A program made the translations under genes and the position numbers. Positions 12,683-25,033 of a stretch of DNA of 64,000 nucleotides are shown piece after piece. Position 1 is the stretch's first letter; every line of letters begins with the position of its first letter. The notes beneath the pieces were generated by a model. The model saw only the letters and a list, made by a program, of their open reading frames with translations, was not told the origin of the DNA and did no database searches. The DNA is from Rhinopithecus roxellana (taxonomy: Eukaryota > Chordata > Mammalia > Primates > Cercopithecidae), in NCBI RefSeq assembly GCF_007565055.1, contig NC_044553.1:44443420-44507419 (forward strand). Reading direction: 5' to 3'.

Positions 12683-12924
12683 ATTTAAGATCGGTGTGGA
12701 CACCTGGTATCATCTATGCCAGTGGATCACAGCTTGAATCTTGAATACAAGAAGATTCATAACACATCAGAAAAACCTGACAAATTCTGTGGATTCTGTA
12801 GTTTACTGAAATAAAGTGGTGACTAAACATCAGGTTTCTTTCACTGGAATTATTTCAGCTCAGCATGGCAATGCTTCATTTACCTTTTAATCTGAAGTTC
12901 TGAACTGCAGTTTCATGGCTTTGC

Positions 12925-13248
12925 GTTTTCTTTTTTGTTTTTGTTCATTTGTTGTTGTTGTTGTTTTTCTAGAGACAGGGTCTCTCTCTGTCACCCTCGC
13001 TAGAGTACAGTGGTACAGTCATAGCTCATTGCAGGCATGAACTCCTGGGCTAAAGCAATTCTTCCACCTCAATCTCCCAGGTAGCTGGGATTACAGGTGC
13101 ACACCACCCAGCGAATTTTTTGACTTTTGTAGAGACAAGGTTCTTGCCATGTTGCCCGAGCTGGTCTCAAACTCCTGGGCTCAAGGGATCTTCCCACCTT
13201 GGCCTCCCAAAGTGGTAGGATTACAGGCATGAGCCACCATACCCCGCC
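12925..13248 (-). mobile_element. AluJ-like SINE, antisense
   Basis: (GTT)n-rich tail, 'tagagacagggtctctctct', 'gtcatagctcattgcaggca', ending 'gagccaccataccccgcc'. Confidence 0.9.
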
Positions 13249-13399
13249 TTGATTTTTCTTTTTAAGAGAGAAAAATGTTTATCATAATGGAATTAAAAAA
13301 AAAAAAAAAGTCTGAGAGACAAAAATCTTTCATAATAGGAATTCAGAGTTTTAGGGTGGAGTACATAATAAAATGTTTTATTAGTGGTGAAATGGCTAG

Positions 13400-13565
13400 G
13401 AAGTCTTTGGCCTAGTTTGATGCCTGCATTTCACAGAAATGGAAAATTAGGCTCAGGGAGAGTCAACGACCTACTCTAAGCTCTCATGCCTCCTGAGAGG
13501 CAGAGCTGAAACCTGGATCCCTATCTCCTGACTCCCAGTTTAGTGCTCTTTCGCATTACATGATA
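13400..13565 (+). repeat. MIR SINE, sense
   Basis: 'aggctcagggagagtcaacg', 'gaggcagagctgaaacctgg', 'tcctgactcccagtttagtg' match the MIR core and tail. Confidence 0.72.
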
Positions 13566-16500
13566 TAACTCCACAGTGTTCTGGGACCTGAGTAGCCCAT
13601 CTTGTATTACATAGAATGATAGGGAGAATACTTCTGCCCTACTGCATACACATGTGCTACAGCTACATAGAGCAAGTAGCTTAACAAATTTCTTCCAAGT
13701 TTTGTATCTGTTTTCCAGCATCTGTTTAGGGACACTTGTCATTGTTAGGAATGGTGAAGCATACCAAATACTGGTCAAACAATGCTTGTTTTGCATTGTT
13801 CTTTGTTGAAAATGTATGACTGACACCATTTCCCATCTTTTTCCCTGTTGATTTCACTCTTCTTAGATGTGTGTTCAAACTGAAGTATTTTTTGGCTTTT
13901 GTTGAGAATGGTCACCAGAATTTAGTAATAAGAAACCATTCTTAAAATGTATGTCTTTTCATAAATTCAAGATCTGTATGATTTCTTCCAGTGAATATAG
14001 CAAAAATTAGCTTTGCTTTTTTGCTTTATTATCACAGATGTGAGGCAGGATGTTTTGGTAGACTCAGTATTTATTTAGAGGTAAGAAGTATTAAAAAATT
14101 ACTACCACTAGCAAGAATTTTTACTGAAACAAAAATATAGATTGGGGACCAAAAATAACTTAATGTATAAGTTACTTACAGCTTTGGATTGCAGATTCTT
14201 GAAATGGTTCTGGGCTAAGATGCAGATGTTACTTCTGGTCTTTTTAAAAATAAATTTTAAATAGAATAGAATATCTTGATGCTGTTCCATTTCTCATAAA
14301 TTGAAAGGATCTGGTGTTTTCCAGTTCAGAAGAAAAAAAAAAAATCACACAGGCCAAAAGAAGAAACAAAAAAACGGGTGGCACTTTCTTTAAGAGACAG
14401 CTAATTTGACCCAAGACGACATGTTCACAAAAATTATTTAGCTTTACAGATGATTTTAAATGATAGCTTTGTTTGCCTACAGTTTTGTTTTGTTGTTAGA
14501 TTGCCTAACGAGTCAATAGTGCAAAGCCTTATGTCAGTCTTGAAACATCTTCAGAAGTGCTGGTTTCTTGAGGAATTTAAAAACCTGGGGGTCGTCCTCA
14601 TCGTTTTTTTTTAATGTGTGCATACACACACCATTAGGCAGTCCTGTGATTATAGAGCCATCTGCAGGAAAATTGTCAAGTTGCAACATAGTTAATGATT
14701 CTCTTACTGTGTTATTTCAAGTGGTAAATGAGAAGTGACAAACTGCAATTCACGTAGGGAAGGAAAGGGGAAAGAAAAGGACAGCCAAGAGACGCAGGGG
14801 CAGCGGGACCCCCCCTCTTTAATTTTTCAAAGAAAACTGCTTTGTCATTGTGAGTTTGAGATCAAAAGAAACATGCAATTTGCTTCAGATTTTACATATT
14901 CTCAGTAATTATATAGTTCTGTCTCATTTGAAGGGTTATCTAATGATTGCCTTTTAGAAGCTTTGTATGATCTGTCAGTTCTATTCATGTTGATGTCGGA
15001 GGGATACTATTTATTCACCTCAGAAAGAGATTTATTTGCTTTCTTCTCCAGGAGGTATGGCTGTTTTTACATATCCTCATTATAGTCATATGGTTGTCAA
15101 AAGGAAATTAATTGTTCTTTTACCTTAAAAATGCAGTTTACAGAGGTGATTTTTTCCATTGACTGTATAGGTAGATGTTTTCTATTTTGTTAATCATTAA
15201 GCATTTCTAAAACTCATTTTAGACTTGAGATATTTGTAAAGAAACAGTCATCTGATATCCTGTATCCGAGTCAGATGCTATTTTACGAATTTTACCATGT
15301 GTCTTTACACTGTGTTGAGAAATGTATATTTATATGTGTTGATATCCAAATAAGTCGTTTACCAGTACTCAGACTAATCTTTAATATCCACCGGTTATTG
15401 GTTTGGTTAAGATTTTGGTAATCACAATTAAGACTTAATTGGAACAGTTTTTTTCATGGAGTGTCACTTGAGTAAAGATCACAAAATCAAGTCTCTGATT
15501 TTTAAGATTTTCATACAGTGGAAAGATAGTAATTAGAAGCCTTTTTACTGATAGACTGGGTATCAGCAAGATGGGAGTGATTGTTGAATTAGAAGATGCA
15601 CTACTGATTTTAGATCAATAACACTATTAACTTTAAATAATATGCATTGAATGCTAGTGAATTGGTTTGAAAATGGTGCATTATTTCACTGGAGTTTTAT
15701 ATTCTTAATTTCTTTCTTGCAGAAGTAAATTTTCTAAAATGTGAGGATATTAGAAAATCAAAAGAACAACTTTCTGAACATTTAGGAATAACTTTATTTA
15801 CAAAGTAGCATATACTACCAGAAAAGTCTGCAATATAATGTTCAGATATAAAACCTGAAATTTTGATATCTGACTTAATTAGCAAGGCTAACTAAAACAC
15901 TGCACAGTTGAGAGACAGCATTGACTCACATATCATCTCTTTACAAGATAGAGGAGGAAGAAGAGGCATTGTGGAAAGTTCTTTTGCTTTGAATTTGTTC
16001 ACTTACAGATTCTCTCACTATCCTCTTAAATCTATCCTCACCCCTACCTCCCTTGCAGCCAATAATTTATTATTTGCTGAGTTCATCCTTTAGGAAAATA
16101 TAGAGTTCATTCGTAGAGTTATTCATGTGTCAGGTTTTAAGATTGACTTCATTTATTACTCTGAAAGTCTATTTTCCAAGATTTGATTCACTTAGAAATA
16201 ATGTTGAAACTTTTCATGAGGAATCTTATGAGTGGGTTTTAGGTTTACTTTTCCAGTCAGATCTTCTGGCTTTTGGGACAGTGGAATGTTGCCTGTTTGT
16301 TTTAGAAGAATATACAGTAAGATTAACCACTAACTGGCCTATGTTAACTAATTCAAGATACATAATTCACTTCCATTAAAAATTTTCTTTCAAAAACTAT
16401 TTAGAATTTTACGTTACCTTTGGAAACATTCTTGCTTAAGGATCATTTAAAAATAGCTATAACTGTTATAGTGATCCAAATATAAGGATAAAAATGAGCT

Positions 16501-19499
16501 AATAAAGTAGATAAAAATACTACAGGGATAACTGTAAGAAATTTTATATAGTTTTCCAAGGAAGCTCTGTTTCCCAATCAACAGAAATGTAAGATGGAAG
16601 AGGGAAATTTTGCATGGAACCCTGGAATTTAAACTGAAGTTTCCAGAGAACTCTTACTTGGTGGACTTTTTGAAAACATCTTTTCCTAAATCATCGGTAA
16701 AGAAGTAACTTCTTTAGGCAAAGCACATTGTGGCTTTTTCTTGCCTAGTTTAGTTCTGTGTTTAATGACTGCTGGAATAGCAACAAACATAACATCCTGA
16801 TAACATTTGGGAGGAAAAGGCATTTTTGAAAATTGGTGAAATACAATAATCTTTAAACCAGGAATCATCAGTTTGTTAATAAAAGATGTATGGTTCCAAG
16901 TTATGTATTTTTTCAGGGTCCTCTGGCATTTTCATGAATCATTTTGCTAGTGTGTACAATGATTCCTATCTTGTGTAAAACTTGATTTTTTATATTTTTG
17001 AACTAGGTGACATGAATATTGAGTCAGATCACATAATCTTAGAGTAACACATAAGTGATTATGTAGAGTTGTGGGTGGAAACAATTCTGGATAAAAAGTG
17101 CATGACAGTTCAGAGCTCCTGTGCAGACTGCACGCCTGTCTGAAATCAGGTTTAAAAATTGGCCCTGTCTCCAGCTGACTCGTTTTGTCAGACTGAGTCA
17201 CAGGATTAACCCTTGACATGTTCCTTTAAAAAAAAAAAAAAGCAAAGATTAAACAACTGCATTGACTAAAACAGCACTTGATCCATCTATATGCATTTTT
17301 TTTCCTGTAATATGATTCTCCTTAGGACAAGAAATTGTGCTACAGCTGTTGCATAGATTAAATTAATTTTTAAAAAATTGGGAGCAGAGAAAAAAAGATT
17401 TTATTGTATAAGATAATTTATAATGGCAATCAAGCAATGACCATCTACATCAAAAGGTTTTAGTTTTTTGGGGGGTAAGGCAGGCTTCAAGAAAAATGCT
17501 GTTTTGGAGCGACAAACTTAAAAGACTTTTCCATAGCATACAAGTAGAATATAGGGGCATTTTATGTAGATTCCACCAGTTTTGTTGATGATTTACTGTT
17601 TTTGAAGAATGAGCTTTTAATATCATATAATTATAGATACAGGCATAGAGTTTTGTTTTGGTTTTTAGTTTTTATATCTATCATCAATTTAGGCAGTAGT
17701 GTATACCAAGTGACTGTGGTGTGTATTGTCAGGGGAGGTCTTACCAACACGTGTACGAGTTTTATATTTACGTTTTTTAGGGGAATAATGAAAAGTAGAA
17801 GCAAAAGCTTTTAATTAGTTACTCAACTCTCTTTAGAAACTATGTTTCACATTCAGGTTTCGTGTTTTACACTAAATCTTACCTAGGTGTTTAATAAATA
17901 AGTGCATTTTTTTCCATTAAAGAAATTTGATTATACTGTTTGGCTTTTACCATGAATTTCTTTTTTATCTGAATGTATGTTTATTCTCTTCAGATTATCA
18001 TATAATTGCCTCTAAAATAAAGAACTGGTGTCAAAATATTAAAATTTTCATGGTGCTTTAATAACCAAGGTTGCTTAGTTGGGTTTACATTATGATGTTT
18101 GTTTTATCAGACAACATAGTAAGTACCCTCTCTGTTTTCTGCCAGGCATCAGAGAAATGGGTTTAACTGTCATAGGTGGATGTTTTTTAACCAATATAAA
18201 AAAGTTTTCTCAGATTGAAGCGATGATTATAAAAATGTTGAAGTATTGTCAGTGCTTTTGGCTCCCCTCTTCTCCCTCTTCCTCCTCAATTTCTATTGAA
18301 AAGTAAGTGTTATTTTTAATAATTAATAGAGAAAATTTTATTGATTAGATTTTGATTTTCCTTTTTTGTTTGTTTTTTATTTTTTGTTTTTTGTTTTTAG
18401 AGTAGCCGATCTGTCAGTATAGAAAGACTGTGTATGGAAGACTAAAATTTACTTGAATGGTTTTAAGGCATGCTATTGTTAATTGTAAATCAAAGCTTTT
18501 TACCCAGTTCTCCAAGGATTGAAATGGGTCTTTGTGGTCTCTCAGGAGGGAGGAAGTTACAAACCACTCCGTAGACTGGCATTTTAATAGTCTGCTGTAC
18601 AGCGATGTTCTTTTGCAGCTGCTGCTTAGCCTTTTCTGTATCTGGAGAGTGTGGGGAGGTTTCATTGTTGTTCCAATACTATCAGCTTTTAAAACATTGT
18701 GAAGTTAGTTGGCCTTATTGTCTGATTTAGTTTTGTTACTATAATTTGATCAATATGTTAATAAAAATGAGGTTGGGGAGATAGGGGGTCCCTTGTAGTA
18801 TATTCCTAGAATATTTCATAGAGGATTTCTGTTTCATGAAAGGTACCTTTAAAAAAGTGATGTGCCCCTTTTGCAGCTTGTGAGCTCTCCTCTGATTAAT
18901 ACAATCCCGTTAGAACCTACAAGGCATAGAGAGAAGGATAGTACAAAGAGGTTTTGATGAAGGGAAATGAGACAAAAAGGGAAAGTTGCTATTCTGTTTT
19001 TCCAGGTTATAATTACAGCAAAAGATTGATTGGAAAACATTTAAATAGCAAGACGTGTTTGTGTGAGAGACATATGTTTTTGTAGACAACTTTCAAAACC
19101 TTTTGACTTCGAAGTATGAGTTAGAAATGTCTGTAAGACATTTATTCCCACACTTACTATTTTTCCTTTCTGAGAAATGTGAGCATTAACATAAAAATAT
19201 GAATGTACAAAGTATTAAGAACAATAATAAACAGAGGAAAGACTTATAGGAAACTGTTCAGTTTGTTCTTTCATACTTTATGTGAAAGATGTGTGGATTT
19301 TTTTTAAGAGCAATCCTATTGCAAGACCTTATAAACTTTTAATTGGTGTTGTGTATGAAGAATTCGAGGCTTATAACAAAATCTGTATTATTAAATGTTT
19401 CCGTTTTAGAAACAGGTAATTTATTTTCAAGATAATCTATCTGATTTTTGGACTAAGCTTTTTAATAAAATGTGTTCTTTTCAATTTTCTTCAATATAA
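13566..19499. other. Alu-free intron upstream of the HEBAlt exon
   Basis: About 6 kb with no Alu, in contrast to the dense Alu content to its left. A GC-richer patch occurs at 14755-14820 in an AT-rich background. I found no canonical TCF12 exon. Absence of young insertions may reflect constrained regulatory sequence near the alternative promoter (inference). Confidence 0.5.
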
Positions 19500-20162
19500 T
19501 TTTTCTAACTTAAAGTATGGTTTGTTCTAGCTAGTTAAGAGGTATTGCATGATGGTCCGCTTTCTCCAGGAAGTGATTTTATACAAGATTTAACTGTCTA
19601 GATCTTTCTTGTTACACATGATTCAGTGTTTCCAATTCCTGATTACTTGATCATGTGTTTATCAAAGTTGAAGCAACTTTAGACCATGCCAGATGGTAAG
19701 GCTGGAGGTGTAGCAAGCTAGGTTTCTCTGCCACAAGTGCTCTAATTTAATTAAAACTAAAAACAGATTAGCAGAAAATCTGTCAGTTTGCCTTCCTTTG
19801 TGTGTGTGTATATGTATATATGAGACAAATCTAATAATTTCTTGGGTTATTTTTATTCAGGACATATCTGTCTATTTAGCACTTAAAAGTGACTTGTATT
19901 TTTTTAATGCCTCACATTTTGTCTTCTTGGTATCCTCCACCAATGCAAGGACTTGATAGAAATTGAAAGAGGTTACTTACAGCATAAACCCTCCCTCTGT
20001 GCTCTGTGAGTTGGTTCAGTCCTATTTTGCATAAGTTCCTTTTGAGTAGATCCATGTGTGGATGCATAGTACTGAAGACTTACTCCCTTTGCCTGTTTGG
20101 ATATATGTCTTGGAGAGAAGCTGTGTACATTAGCTACAAATAGTAACGTTTTCAAAATCAAC
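19500..20162 (+). promoter_or_regulatory. TCF12: Putative HEBAlt alternative promoter and 5' leader
   Basis: HEBAlt is known to arise from an alternative start site inside TCF12, so promoter and leader must lie directly upstream of the ATG at 20163. No splice acceptor is evident next to that ATG, as expected for a first exon. Seen here: an ETS-type site CCAGGAAGTG (19566-19575), a TCF/LEF-like TATCAAAG near 19660, an E-box CAGATG near 19690, a CCAAT box on the + strand (19940-19944), and an AT-rich tract with TATATATGAG near 19811. There is no CpG island. The start site cannot be fixed from sequence; motif roles are inference. Confidence 0.4.
20054..20143 (+). other. Upstream ORF in HEBAlt leader (29 codons)
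   Basis: ATG at 20054 opens 29 codons closed by TAG at 20141-20143, 19 bases before the HEBAlt start codon and in another frame. A second, shorter overlapping ORF starts at 20062 (23 codons, TAG 20131-20133). Both count only if transcription starts upstream of 20054, which is not known. If included, they would tend to lower HEBAlt translation, leaving reinitiation across a short gap. Confidence 0.35.
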
Positions 20163-20231
20163 ATGTATTGTGCTTATCCTGTCCCTGGAATGGGCAGCAA
20201 TTCTTTGATGTATTACTACAATGGGAAAACG
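20163..20231 (+). CDS. TCF12: TCF12 HEBAlt alternative first coding exon (23 aa)
   Basis: The frame starts MYCAYPVPGMG and ends LMYYYNGKT, then the strong donor ACG|gtaagc. This is the HEBAlt N-terminus, paralogous to the short TCF4-A start (MYCAYTIPGMGG...). It has five tyrosines, at residues 2, 5, 17, 18 and 19, the last three in a row. The exon ends in phase 0 and splices directly to the exon at 31753 ([12 protein letters not shown]). Transcripts starting here lack activation domain 1 but keep activation domain 2 and bHLH. The start context has A at -3 and T at +4. The coding part is 69 bases; the leader length is unknown. HEBAlt is described in early T-lineage cells, so tissue-specific use is expected from the literature, not shown here. 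Confidence 0.93.
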
Positions 20232-20365
20232 GTAAGCCTTTTTCTTTGTTCATATAGCTTCTAATTCACTTGTTTAATGGAAAGCAGTATATATTAATCG
20301 CTTTTTATTAAAATCTGTGAGATTTTGTTTTATCCTTTTCTGCAACATATTAGATTGTATATTTC

Positions 20366-20668
20366 TTTTTTTTTTTTTTTTTTTTTGAGATGGAGTCTTG
20401 CCCTGTCACCCAGGATGGAGTGCAGTGGCATGATCTTGGCTCACTGCAACCTTCGCCTCTCGGGTTCAAGCGGTTCTCCTGCCTCAGCCTCCCGAGTAGC
20501 TGGAATTACAGGCACCGACCACCATGCCTGGCTAGTTTTTATATTTTGAGTGGAGACGCAGTTTTACCATGTTGGCCAGGCTGGTCTCGAACTCCTGACC
20601 TTAGGTGATCCACCCGCCTCGGCCTCCCAAAGTGCTGGAATTACAGGCGTGAGCCACTGCGCCCAGCC
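20366..20668 (-). mobile_element. AluS-like SINE, antisense, 135 bp after the HEBAlt donor
   Basis: T run at 20366-20386 then 'gagatggagtcttgccctgt' to 'gagccactgcgcccagcc'. Confidence 0.93.
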
Positions 20669-23627
20669 TAGGTTGTAGATTTCTTTAGAAGTAGTGTCAG
20701 TAAAGTCCTGTCTGCTATATAGCTACCCGATAGTTGTTGGCTTTTGTTTTATTTTTAAGATAGTGTAGAAAATAAACTTGAATTTCTGAGTTATTATTAG
20801 CTTGATATTTTTACTAGCAATGAGCTTGAAAGTACATTTGTTTTTATGTTTTCGTATCTTGTAAACAAATCCTTATGTAAAATGTGTATATACACACATA
20901 TGTATTGAGAATTATTTGATGCTTTGTAGATGGAAGGAAAAGATGAAAGTCATCTAGGAGATTCATAAAAATAACAAGTATGAAGCTCTGGTAATGATTA
21001 GGGAAGCAGTCAGCTAGTAAGGGCCATATTTCCTGTTTAGAGTTTCAAGTCCAGAGCCTGACTTTTCTGGGATACCATCTGTTTCCAATCAAACTAGAAT
21101 TTTGACCTTGTGTGGATTCATGAAATAAATCACTATTTTTTAAAAGAATGCATTTATACATTTTCCAAAGAATGCACTGTACTTCTGGTTGATTTATAGC
21201 AAGCACATGACTAGGTGTTTTAAAATAATACTTTTTTGTTTTGCTAAACAAGAGTTCTATTCTTTAAATTACCTACTGTTAATAATTTACTGTGTTTCTA
21301 CAAAAAAATCTATAAGCCAGAGGATTTTATATATTCTAAAAAAAAGAGTAAACTCTGAAAGTTTCAATAGGAGCTATCTTTGTAAGATACTTGATAAATA
21401 TTATTAAAAGGTACACTAATGAATAACAGTGTTGGTTTATGTCAGAAACTCAGTGTTTTCCTTCTAAATCTTTCAAAAATAATTTTACCCTCAGATGTCT
21501 TATGAAAAAATGCATATATGGGCTTAGTGAAAGGGGAGGGGGGAGCATTTTTCATGTTGATGTTTTAAGTTATAGAGATTATTCAATTACATTTTACTAA
21601 AACAGGCTTAAAATTAGATATGGTTGTCTCTTCCCTTTTTATCACTTGGAAATGTTTTAAAGTAGCCTATGGCTACAACTAAGGTACGAAGAACTAATAA
21701 AAGCACTTTTTCATTCACTGACTGCTTTAGTAAGGGCTCTCTGGACTGGGCCAGTGTTTGGTTGTGAACTTTTGGGTAAGCTTTCAAAAAAGATGAGAAG
21801 CAAGTCAAAATATCTTTAAACTCAGTAAAAAGTATATGTTCAAGCTGCCCATATAAGCAGAGCTTTGAATAATGTAAGAAGTAGATTTAGATAGATGAGT
21901 GAATAATTTAATCTCTATGTAATTTTCTTGCCAGCTGTCTTTCAAATGTGAAAATAATTTTCTTTTGTGTCTGATTTTAAGTAAAACAGTCTGAAGATGG
22001 TATGTGGGTATATGTAGCGGGGGAGGTGTGTGTGTGCACACGTGTGCACGGGTATAAGTTCAGTAAAATTAATTATGTAGGACCCTGAAACTTCAAGACT
22101 AACTCAAAGTGAGTTTAGATTTTGTTCTTTCGAAAGCACAGGTTATTGTATTACATTTCTCTTTGTTCTACATTGGGAGTGGGGTAGGGGGAGCTTTGAT
22201 AGCGGTATTTCCAGGCTTATGGTAGGTGGCATAGCTGGTATGGTAGAGAAGTGTAGCCTGGAAAAATTGATAGTCTGTGCCTAATACAGGTCAAAGGTGA
22301 CTTTCATGTTCTGGAAAAATATATAGATAAAGAGATGATATATTGACTTAGTTCTCCAAATCATAAGACCCTAGACTTGCATGTATTTATTTTTACCCAC
22401 CTCTAGTTTTTAAAATTATTCTCTAGTAATTATTAGAAATCATTAGCAACATTATTATTTTGTGATGACTTCAGTTTTCTTCAATAAGAAAATCGTGGTA
22501 TGTAATTACATTGTCTCAAGATTATATAAATTTATTGTTTTAGTGTCTCTTGGGAAATACCTACTTGTCAATGCCTTAAAGTAAAAACTAGCACTTTCAT
22601 TAACATTTCTAGACTCTAAGTGAAATATACATCTTCACTTAAGTTATAGAATTTTAATATACTTCTTGTGGTGAACAGGATAAATTTAAACTCTTTAATC
22701 TCATTTTATAGATTTTTTTAAATGATAGAACAAAATAATATTTTGAAATGCTAATAATAAGTTCACATCGTTTCGTTTTTAACATCTCATTTCAGGTTTT
22801 ATGAGAGAGTGACAAACCCTAAGTGGCCTGCTCTTAAACAGAAAGCTTTCTTTCACTTTTTTCCAGTTTTTTTTCTTTTTTTGTTTTTGAGTTGAAGACC
22901 AAAGAGCTTTTTGATATCTTGCTACCTAAAATTGTATGGCCAGTATTGTATTGTTAGATATGTAACAGACTTGGATATATAGGTGTAGAAAAGAAAAGCC
23001 AAAAATGTTAATGCAATTTTTCCTACTGCTTAAAAAGAAAAGGGGTTAATGTTTTGTATTATATGTAATTTTTGTGTAGCTATATTCTGTATCATGTTGC
23101 AAGGTATTAATATGGGTTTATAGTAAGTATGAAAATTAAAACTGTTTTGCACCTTATACTGTTTTGAAATATAAAAAAATAGGAGAGAATAGTGGGTTTC
23201 TGAGATTCCTTCTTTATAAAGAACTCTGCCTGCATTCAGTTTTCTCGTTGATTTGAATAAATTTTGTCCTTTACACAGAAAGTTAGAAAAGTCTTAAGAG
23301 CAAAGGGAGGAAAAGTTTTGGGGGGAAAAAAGGATTCTCATGTTTTTTTTACCTTTAAGATTTTGGAGTGCCTTCCTCCATTTTTCTGACCAGCCTCCAT
23401 TTTTCTTGGTTTTAGACTAAAGATTCTATAGCGTATTCCAGGTATAAAAATTGCCACACGAACAGACATGATGGCCTTTTCATTGTATGAGGAAATTATT
23501 TTAATCTTCTGAGAAACAACACAGAAATCCAAGTTTTAAAATTCATGCTAGACACACCTTTTGAATATTAAGCTTCTTTGAATGGAATCTGGGAAAAAAC
23601 AGAAAGAAACTAACGTGATTGTAGGGG

Positions 23628-23820
23628 CTCTTCTCTGCCAGGAACTGTGCTCGGAACTTTGTTTATCTGATTTAATTTTCACAACCACTGTCATTTAGCT
23701 GTTACTACTAGCTCATTTTATAAATAAGGAAAACGAGGTTCAACCTCACCTAGTTTGTAAGTACTACGGTCAGAATTTGAACCCAGGTCAATCCCCCAGA
23801 AGCACATTTTCTCCTTTATA
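23628..23820 (+). repeat. MIR SINE, sense
   Basis: 'ccaggaactgtgctcggaac', 'cattttataaataaggaaaa', 'gaatttgaacccaggtcaat' follow the MIR consensus order. Confidence 0.75.
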
Positions 23821-24930
23821 TCATCCAAGGACATGTAAATTAGTCTCCATAGCAAAGGGTCAAACTGAATTTATCCTAACTGCCCATTTACATTAAAATA
23901 CACTACATTGGATCCAATGTGTATTTGGATATGTAAAAATACATATATATACTACATTGCAAAGAAAATGTAACCGGGAAAAACACTAGGCCACTCTTAC
24001 AAATCTTTTGCATGTGTGGTCAGAGTAACAATTTCATGAGTACTAATTGATGTGGTTAGTCAAGCAGATTTTTATCAACTTTTGTTTAAGAATTTAAAAT
24101 TAAAACTTTCATAAATGTTTTAGCAAGTCTCCTCTTCTAGTAGAATTAATCATACTGAAAATTGGTTTAGCCATGGTTTTGGCACCTGCCTACCAATGAG
24201 TTTTTGGGTTTTTTTTGTAAGAATTAGAGTAGCAAGTAAGTAAAATTACATTGTAAATACTTCTAAGACTTATTTTTAAAATAAACACTTTCAGTTAATA
24301 AAAGACCAAAACTAATGTGACTATATACAGCTGTGTTTCTGTTCCGTTGGGATATTTATTACTAGTTAACATGAGAGAAGAATATACAATTAAAATTAAT
24401 TCAAATTTCCAGACTGTCCATGGGCCCAAAAGAGTTAAATCTAACATTTTTTATAATAGGGAAAACATGAAGTCATTTTTTAACTCTCTTAATATAGAAT
24501 GCTAAAGACATTGAATGACAAGGACTTCAGCATAAACCTACTTCGCATTTTTCCCCTTTACCAAAAATTTCTGAGACTATACTATAGTGTGTGAGCGCAA
24601 GAAAGGTTTCTTTTCTTGATTCAAGTGAATACAAATACTAGTGAGTTAAAACTAGCTCTTGCTACAGTTTTACATACTAGAGGGTAAGTTGTCACTGGTC
24701 AACTTTATGAATGTTTTTGAGAGAAATTTATGTTTCTTTCTACTTGTATATCAAAGGGGATCAGGTGTAATATTGTTGAATCTCAATTTTTTTTTAAGTA
24801 GGTAGGTAATGTGTGTCAGTCATTGATTTGTTTAGTATATTATCCTAGCAAACAAGTTTCAAACCCTGTCCCTTAGAACCATAATTCAAGAAAAACATTG
24901 AGATTATTAGAAAAATGATAGCACTTATCG

Positions 24931-25033
24931 TAGAAAATCAGTAATATGCCCAGTAATGTTAATTTAAGATTAAAATGTACTTGATTTACCTAGAAAACCA
25001 GTGATATGCCCAGTAATGTTAATTTAAGATTAA
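24931..25033. repeat. Tandem duplication, 60-bp period
   Basis: 43 bases at 24931-24973 recur at 24991-25033 with two substitutions ('tagaaaatcagtaatatgcc' versus 'tagaaaaccagtgatatgcc'). Confidence 0.92.

Noticed and set aside
1..20162. Search for the canonical TCF12 exon preceding '[11 protein letters not shown]' (ending ...KVRKVPPGLPSS)
   Set aside because: I did not find this exon in the window by eye; it presumably lies upstream. A translated search would settle it.
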